From: DATBAK01 sp038240075
GTDB taxonomy: Bacteria; Actinomycetota; Acidimicrobiia; IMCC26256; PALSA-610
Direction of reading: 5' to 3'
NCBI GenBank assembly: GCA_038240075.1
Contig: JBBSEC010000137.1
Span: forward strand, 1-10,081
Length of the DNA stretch: 10,081 nucleotides
The translations under genes were made by a program, and so were the position numbers. This document shows positions 6,773 through 10,081 of this stretch, piece by piece. The number at the start of each line of letters is the position of its first letter. Positions within the stretch are counted from its first letter, which is position 1. Below the pieces are notes generated by a model. It searched no databases and was not told the origin of the DNA. It saw only the letters and a program-made list of their open reading frames with translations.

Positions 6773-7714
6773 CTACTCCTTGACCCGCAGCGAGAGACCC
6801 CGCTCGTCGAGCTTCTGCAGGACTTCCTCGAGCGACTTCGAACCGAAGTTCGTGATCGCGAGCAGGTCGTCCTCGGTCTTCTGCACGAGCTGGCCGATCG
6901 TGTCGACGCGGGCGCGCTTGAGGCAGTTGCGCGGGCGCTCCGACAGGTCGAGCTCCTCGATCGGGAGCTCGAGGTCGGGCGACGTCGCGGTCATCGGCGA
7001 CGTCTCGCCGAGCTCGAGGCCCCGCTGCTCGTCGGAGAGGTCGGCGATGAGGCCGACGAGGTTGCGCAACGTGTCGCCCGCCGACGCGAGCGCGTCGCGC
7101 GGCGTGATCGAACCGTCGGTCTCGATCTCGATGGTGAGCCGGTCGTAGTTGGTCGCCTGCTCGACACGGGTCGGTGTCACGCTGAACGCAACCCGGCGCA
7201 CCGGCGAGAAGATGGCATCGACGGGGATGATGCCGATCGGGTCGGTGCCCTGCTTCTTGGCCCGCTCCGCCGACAGGTAGCCACGGCCCTGCTCGACCGT
7301 GAGGTCGAGGGCGAGCCGGCCGCCGGCATTGACCGACGCGATGACGAGCTGCGGGTTGAGCACCTCGATGTCGGAGGTCACCTGGATGTCGGCGGCGGTG
7401 ACGTCGCCCGGGCCCCGCGCGTCGAGGCGCAGCGTGACGGCTTCCTCCGACGTGCAACGCAGCACGAGATCCTTGACGTTCAGGATCAGGTCGGTGACGT
7501 CTTCCTTCACACCCTTGATGGTGTCGAACTCGTGCAGCGCCTCATCGAAGCGGATGCGCGTGACGGCCGCACCGGGAATCGACGAGAGCAGGGTTCGCCG
7601 CAGGCTGTTGCCCAGCGTGTGGCCGAAACCGGGCTCGAGTGGGGAGATGACGAACGTCTGGGTGTTGCCTTCGGCTTCGCCGACTTCGACTTCCGGACGC
7701 TGAATGATGAGCAT
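6773..7714 (-). CDS. rpoA: DNA-directed RNA polymerase subunit alpha
   Basis: Alpha dimerises to nucleate assembly of the core polymerase, and its C-terminal domain contacts UP elements and activators. The 313-aa length is typical of Actinobacteria. The N-terminal domain (about 1-230) shows LEPGFGHTLGNSLRRTLLSS (26-45), FDTIKGVKEDVTDLILNVK (63-81) and DPIGIIPVDAIFSPVRRV (158-175). A flexible linker (about 231-247) leads to the C-terminal domain with ERPRNCLKRARVDTIGQL (259-276) and NFGSKSLEEV (289-298). The helix residues that bind DNA (Arg262, Asn263, Lys266) are present. The reading frame is open far upstream to 8107, but ATG at 7714 matches the family N-terminus MLIIQRP and has GAGG 6 nt upstream. 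It lies 59 nt after rpsD, and rplQ follows after 3 nt. Confidence 0.99.
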   Translation of the reverse strand: MLIIQRPEVEVGEAEGNTQTFVISPLEPGFGHTLGNSLRRTLLSSIPGAAVTRIRFDEALHEFDTIKGVKEDVTDLILNVKDLVLRCTSEEAVTLRLDARGPGDVTAADIQVTSDIEVLNPQLVIASVNAGGRLALDLTVEQGRGYLSAERAKKQGTDPIGIIPVDAIFSPVRRVAFSVTPTRVEQATNYDRLTIEIETDGSITPRDALASAGDTLRNLVGLIADLSDEQRGLELGETSPMTATSPDLELPIEELDLSERPRNCLKRARVDTIGQLVQKTEDDLLAITNFGSKSLEEVLQKLDERGLSLRVKE

Positions 7715-7759
7715 AAGAGGCCTCGCGCTTCGCGGTGGCTGGGGGAGGAGGTGGAGCCT

Positions 7760-7775
7760 GGAGACTTGGAGACTT
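7760..7775. repeat. 8-bp tandem duplication at the rpsD stop
   Basis: GGAGACTT occurs twice in direct succession on the plus strand (7760-7767 and 7768-7775). The second copy overlaps the rpsD TAA. It sits in the 59-nt rpsD/rpoA spacer beside a purine-rich run. It looks like a small slippage product with no evident function. Confidence 0.6.
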
Positions 7776-8397
7776 ACTTGGAGTAGAGCTCGACGATGAG
7801 CTGCTCGCGCACCGGGATCTCGATCTGCGCACGCAGCGGAAGCTCGCGAACGATCGCCTTGTGGTCGGCGACCGTGACCTCGAGCCACTGGGGCACCGTC
7901 CGGTCGAGCGTGTCGATGTTGTGGCGAACGACGATCATCTGCTTCGCCTTCGCCCGCAGCTCGAGCACGTCGCCCTTGCGCAGCGTGTACGACGGGATCG
8001 TCACCCGCTTGCCGTTGACCGAGACGTGGCCGTGGCGCACGAGCTGGCGCGCCTGGTTGCGGCTCGACGCGAAGCCGGCGCGGAACACGATGTTGTCGGC
8101 GCGGCACTCGAGCATCCGCAGCAGGTTCTCGCCGGTGATGCCCTTCTGGCGGGCGGCTTCGGCGTAGAGGTTGCGGAACTGCTTCTCGAGGAGGCCGTAG
8201 ATGCGGCGCGCCTTCTGCTTCTCACGCAGCTGGAGCAGGTACTCGCTCTCGCGGATGCGACCGCGGCCGTGCTGACCGGGCGGGTACGGACGCCGCTCGA
8301 TCGGGCACCGCATCGTGTCGCACTTCGTGCCCTTCAAGAAGAGCTTCATCCGCTCGCGCCGGCAGAGCCGGCAGACCGGACCGGTGTAACGCGCCAT
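7774..8397 (-). CDS. rpsD: 30S ribosomal protein S4 (zinc-binding form)
   Basis: S4 is a primary 16S rRNA binder that starts 30S assembly, and in several bacteria it represses its own operon. The 207-aa protein has four cysteines in the N-terminal zinc-knuckle positions (Cys9, Cys12, Cys26, Cys31), so it is the C+ form. An S4 RNA-binding domain follows at about 97-160, with LECRADNIVFRAGFASSR (96-113) and VRHGHVSVNGKRV (120-132). It ends with the conserved VREQLIVELYSK. The frame is open upstream to 8661 but that stretch is rpsK coding in another frame. ATG at 8397 gives the family start MARYTGPVCR and has GGAGGG 7 nt upstream, the strongest Shine-Dalgarno in the cluster. The rpsK stop is 2 nt upstream. 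Confidence 0.99.
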   Translation of the reverse strand: MARYTGPVCRLCRRERMKLFLKGTKCDTMRCPIERRPYPPGQHGRGRIRESEYLLQLREKQKARRIYGLLEKQFRNLYAEAARQKGITGENLLRMLECRADNIVFRAGFASSRNQARQLVRHGHVSVNGKRVTIPSYTLRKGDVLELRAKAKQMIVVRHNIDTLDRTVPQWLEVTVADHKAIVRELPLRAQIEIPVREQLIVELYSK

Positions 8398-8399
8398 CG

Positions 8400-8798
8400 C
8401 TAGACCCTCCGCCGCTTCGGTGGGCGGCAACCATTGTGGGGGATCGGGGTGACGTCCTTGATGCCCACGACCTCGATACCTGCGTTCTGAAGCGACCGGA
8501 TCGCCGTCTCCCGACCGGAGCCGGGACCCTTCACGACGACGTCGACCTTGCGCACACCGTGCTCCATCGCCCTGCGGCCGGCGGCCTCCGCCGCCAGCTG
8601 CGCCGCGAATGGGGTCGACTTGCGCGAGCCCTTGAAGCCGACGTTGCCCGACGACGCCCACGACAAGGTGTTGCCCGACTGGTCGGTGATCGTGATGATC
8701 GTGTTGTTGAACGACGACTTGATGTGCGCCACTGCGTAGGCGACGTTCTTGCGCTCTTTGCGCTTGGGGCGACGGCCCCCGGGACTCGGCTTTGCCAT
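8400..8798 (-). CDS. rpsK: 30S ribosomal protein S11
   Basis: S11 lies on the 30S platform near the Shine-Dalgarno helix and the E-site codon. The 132-aa product has a basic N-terminal tail (RRPKRKERKNV), then AHIKSSFNNTIITITD (24-39), SWASSGNVGFKGSRKSTPFA (46-65) and the signature VVVKGPGSGRETAIRSL (87-103). It ends DVTPIPHNGCRPPKRRRV, as usual for bacteria. The start is ATG at 8798, 51 nt after rpsM. GAGG lies 10 nt upstream, slightly far, with its AGG in the loop of a small hairpin. The gene ends 2 nt before the rpsD ATG, so translation of the two is likely linked. Confidence 0.99.
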   Translation of the reverse strand: MAKPSPGGRRPKRKERKNVAYAVAHIKSSFNNTIITITDQSGNTLSWASSGNVGFKGSRKSTPFAAQLAAEAAGRRAMEHGVRKVDVVVKGPGSGRETAIRSLQNAGIEVVGIKDVTPIPHNGCRPPKRRRV

Positions 8799-8803
8799 TC
8801 GTT

Positions 8804-8816
8804 CTTCGCCTCGAAG
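8804..8816 (-). promoter_or_regulatory. Small hairpin holding the rpsK Shine-Dalgarno in its loop
   Basis: The minus strand reads CTTCG-AGG-CGAAG, a five-pair stem whose three-base loop is part of the GAGG thought to be the rpsK ribosome-binding site, ending 5 nt before the ATG. If it forms in the mRNA it could modulate rpsK initiation. It is short enough to be chance. Confidence 0.3.
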
Positions 8817-8849
8817 GTTTGTTGGGACGGGCTGGGGCGGCGCGAGCCG

Positions 8850-9227
8850 TTACTTGCGGGCGCGCTTCTTGCCGGCGACGGTCTTCTTGGGACCCTTACG
8901 GGTGCGGGCGTTGGTACGGGTCCGCTGACCGCGCACGGGGAGCCCGCGGCGGTGTCGGATTCCCTCGTAGCAGCCGATCTCCATCTTGCGCTTGATGTTC
9001 TGCGCGATCTCGCGGCGCAGGTCACCTTCGACCTTGAGGTTCTGGTCGATGTAGGTGCGCAGCTTCGCGACTTCTTCTTCGGTGAGATCGCGCACACGCG
9101 TGTCGCGCGACATCTCGGCCTGGTCGCACACCTGCTGCGCGAGCGTGCGGCCGACGCCGAAGATGTAGGTGAGCGAGATCTCGAGACGCTTCTCCCGAGG
9201 AATGTCGACGCCGGCGATTCGTGCCAT
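8850..9227 (-). CDS. rpsM: 30S ribosomal protein S13
   Basis: S13 is in the 30S head, makes the intersubunit bridge to L5, and touches P-site tRNA with its C-terminal tail. The 125-aa product starts MARIAGVDIPREKR, followed by a helix-two-turn-helix region with TYIFGVGRTLAQQV (20-33), LREIAQNIKRKMEIG-like residues around 72-85 and the signature YEGIRHRRGLPVRGQRT (87-103). A Lys/Arg-rich tail ends it. ATG at 9227 is the start, with AAGGA about 12 nt upstream, longer than usual spacing. The rpmJ stop is 16 nt upstream and rpsK follows after 51 nt. Its position after rpmJ and before rpsK is the standard bacterial order. Confidence 0.99.
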   Translation of the reverse strand: MARIAGVDIPREKRLEISLTYIFGVGRTLAQQVCDQAEMSRDTRVRDLTEEEVAKLRTYIDQNLKVEGDLRREIAQNIKRKMEIGCYEGIRHRRGLPVRGQRTRTNARTRKGPKKTVAGKKRARK

Positions 9228-9243
9228 GAGTTCGTGAGTTCCT

Positions 9244-9357
9244 TTAGCCCTGGCGTTGCTTGTGGCGGGGGTTGGTGCAGATGACGCGCACCGATCCGTG
9301 ACGACGGATCACCTTGCACTTCTCACAGATCTTCTTCACTGACGGACGGACCTTCAT
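9244..9357 (-). CDS. rpmJ: 50S ribosomal protein L36 (zinc-ribbon form)
   Basis: L36 is the smallest 50S protein and stabilises 23S rRNA with a single zinc ribbon. Reading from ATG at 9357 gives 37 residues, beginning MKVRPSVKKICEKCKVIRR and ending NPRHKQRQG, with TAA at 9246-9244. The four zinc ligands are present: Cys11, Cys14, Cys27 and His32 (CxxC, 12 residues, C, 4 residues, H), so it is the zinc-binding C+ type. GGAAG lies 7 nt before the ATG. It sits between infA and rpsM with gaps of 27 and 16 nt, the standard infA-rpmJ-rpsM order. It is short enough that automatic gene callers can miss it. Confidence 0.98.
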   Translation of the reverse strand: MKVRPSVKKICEKCKVIRRHGSVRVICTNPRHKQRQG

Positions 9358-9384
9358 GGTCTCGCTTCCACTTGTCTTGAACGG

Positions 9385-9645
9385 TTACTTGTAGCGGTAG
9401 GTGATGCGGCCGCGGGACAGGTCGTAGGGAGTGAGCTCCACCTGGACCTTGTCGCCGGGCGCGATGCGGATGTAGTTCATCCGCATCTTTCCGGAGATGT
9501 GGGCAAGCACCCGGTGCCCGTTGTCGAGCTCGACGCGGAACATGGCGTTCGGCAGCGGCTCGACGACCGTGCCTTCCACCAGGATCGCGTCGTCCTTGGG
9601 CTTTGCCAGTGAGCTCACCACCTCGTTGAAAACGGAACCGGGCAT
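9385..9645 (-). CDS. infA: Translation initiation factor IF-1
   Basis: IF-1 binds the ribosomal A site during initiation. The S1-like OB fold is unmistakable: DDAILVEGTVVEPLPNAMF, then VELDNGHRVLAHISGKMRMN, and the C-terminal ELTPYDLSRGRITYRYK. The coordinates use the only upstream ATG (9645), which gives 86 aa and a 12-residue extension (PGSVFNEVVSSL...) absent from typical 72-73-aa IF-1. The conserved protein instead begins at AKPKDD, directly after a CTG codon at 9609-9607. Starting there gives 74 aa, and a GAGGTG stretch lies 9 nt before it. Two in-frame GTG codons within that stretch are further options. No Shine-Dalgarno precedes the ATG at a proper distance. Identity is certain; the start is not. 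It is the first gene of the ribosomal run and rpmJ follows after 27 nt. Confidence 0.97.
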   Translation of the reverse strand: MPGSVFNEVVSSLAKPKDDAILVEGTVVEPLPNAMFRVELDNGHRVLAHISGKMRMNYIRIAPGDKVQVELTPYDLSRGRITYRYK

Positions 9646-9713
9646 ACTTCGAGAACGGCTGAAAAACGCGGCAGCACCTCAAGCGCGCAGAACGGGCTCG
9701 GGGCCGACCGGTA

Positions 9714-9742
9714 AGGCTACACCAGCCCGTCCTGATGGTCGA
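9714..9742 (-). promoter_or_regulatory. Candidate promoter of the infA-rpmJ-rpsM operon
   Basis: The minus strand carries TCGACC (9742-9737), a 17-nt spacer and TAGCCT (9719-9714), a fair -35 and a TAnnnT -10 at ideal distance. Transcription would begin near 9707, about 60 nt before the ATG at 9645 and 100 nt before the alternative CTG start. It lies after the MarR-type gene and its hairpin, where a new operon is expected to begin. Confidence 0.5.
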
Positions 9743-9753
9743 CTCCGCCTCCG

Positions 9754-9772
9754 CCCCGGCAATTTGCCCGGG
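9754..9772 (-). terminator. Hairpin between the MarR-family gene and infA, possible terminator
   Basis: CCCGGGC and GCCGGGG flank an AAATT loop on the minus strand, a seven-position GC stem with one mismatch, 41 nt past the MarR-type stop and just upstream of the candidate infA promoter. There is no T-run after the stem, so it is a plausible but unproven intrinsic terminator of a kind common in GC-rich genomes. Confidence 0.4.
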
Positions 9773-9790
9773 TCTGTCGTCCACTTCGGG

Positions 9791-9804
9791 GCGGCCGCGG
9801 CCGC
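9791..9804. repeat. 14-bp perfect GC palindrome after the MarR-type gene
   Basis: GCGGCCGCGGCCGC is fully self-complementary and lies 9 nt beyond the MarR-type stop codon. As RNA it could fold into a five-pair stem and assist termination together with the next hairpin. It could also be a chance product of high GC. Confidence 0.4.
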
Positions 9805-9813
9805 GTCTTCCTG

Positions 9814-10081
9814 TCAGCCGAGTTCGCGCAGGAGCTCGGCCATCTCCTCGCGGAAGCGCCGGAGCTCTTCCCGGTGCGCGGCCGACAGCTCGGCCAGCAC
9901 GCGTGCGCCGCTGCTGGTAAGCACCAGGCGTTGGCGCCGTCGGTCCTCGGGGTCGGTGTTGCGCACGATGAGGCCCGCCGCCGCGGCCCGGTCGATCAGC
10001 TCGACCGTCGAGTGGTGGCGGAGCTGGAGCCACTCGGCCACATCGGAGATCGTCGGCGCGGCGCCGGGGAAGCCACGAATC
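9814..10081 (-). CDS. MarR-family transcriptional regulator, C-terminal part (cut by window edge)
   Basis: The frame is open from the right edge to a TGA at 9816-9814 and encodes about 89 residues. It holds the winged helix-turn-helix of MarR proteins: PTISDVAEWLQL as the first HTH helices, RHHSTVELIDRAAAAGLI as the recognition helix region, and the wing with the family signature DPEDRRRQRLVLT. A long C-terminal helix follows (ARVLAELSAAHREELRRFREEMAELLRELG), the part that builds the dimer interface. The N-terminal dimerisation helix lies outside the window, so a GTG at 10041 is internal, not the start. It points toward infA with 168 nt between. Ligand and targets cannot be read from the sequence. 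Confidence 0.88.
   Translation of the reverse strand, partial: IRGFPGAAPTISDVAEWLQLRHHSTVELIDRAAAAGLIVRNTDPEDRRRQRLVLTSSGARVLAELSAAHREELRRFREEMAELLRELG

Noticed and set aside
7715..8107. Upstream extension of the rpoA frame to 8107
   Set aside because: The extension overlaps rpsD coding sequence and translates to Arg/Pro-rich noise. The alpha subunit starts at ATG 7714, with a Shine-Dalgarno.
8398..8661. Upstream extension of the rpsD frame to 8661
   Set aside because: It overlaps rpsK. The S4 family start and the GGAGGG site both point to ATG 8397.
8436..9284. 282-codon plus-strand open frame opposite rpsK, rpsM and rpmJ
   Set aside because: It is antisense to three certain ribosomal genes and shows no domain-like sequence.
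1..10081. CRISPR array, insertion sequence, tRNA, or phage attachment site
   Set aside because: No regularly spaced repeats, transposase-like reading frames, terminal inverted repeats or cloverleaf-type sequences were seen on reading both strands.

Overview
The window is high-GC chromosomal DNA carrying the distal part of a bacterial ribosomal-protein/RNA-polymerase-alpha cluster. Gene order, GC richness, frequent GTG starts, TAnnnT-type -10 boxes and the protein sequences suggest an actinobacterium, most likely from the deep-branching class Acidimicrobiia. The class assignment is inference, because no 16S gene or marker search is available here.

Layout from right to left, on the minus strand unless stated. 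(1) 10081-9814: C-terminal part of a MarR-family regulator, then a spacer with a terminator-like hairpin and a candidate promoter. (2) 9645-5623: infA (IF-1), rpmJ (L36, only 37 aa), rpsM (S13), rpsK (S11), rpsD (S4), rpoA (RNA polymerase alpha), rplQ (L17) and truA (tRNA pseudouridine synthase). Gaps run from 2 to 59 nt and several Shine-Dalgarno sites are good, so this is probably one transcription unit. (3) 3363-5616, PLUS strand: a two-gene unit interrupting the run. It encodes an alkaline-phosphatase-superfamily phosphodiesterase without a signal peptide, overlapped by 14 nt by a predicted lipoprotein. It meets truA tail to tail with only 6 nt between stop codons. (4) 3224-1, minus strand again: rplM (L13), rpsI (S9), glmM (phosphoglucosamine mutase) and the first 299 codons of a GlmS-type glutamine amidotransferase cut by the window edge.

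The two minus-strand blocks supply translation and transcription core parts. They also hold two consecutive steps of amino-sugar supply for peptidoglycan: GlmS makes glucosamine-6-phosphate and GlmM converts it to glucosamine-1-phosphate. The truA-rplM-rpsI-glmM run, usually contiguous in Actinobacteria, is split here by the plus-strand pair.

Most worth a second look: the phosphodiesterase, whose catalytic motifs appear in circularly permuted order (segment with the last metal-binding His at the N-terminus, nucleophile and remaining ligands after it); the GlmS-like protein, with about 140 extra residues between its catalytic Cys and the first conserved glutaminase motif and an altered glutamine-site motif; the start of infA, where a CTG codon would give the canonical protein; and a probable leaderless start of the phosphodiesterase mRNA. 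No CRISPR array, insertion sequence, tRNA or rRNA gene was seen. No gene-free stretch exceeds 170 nt.
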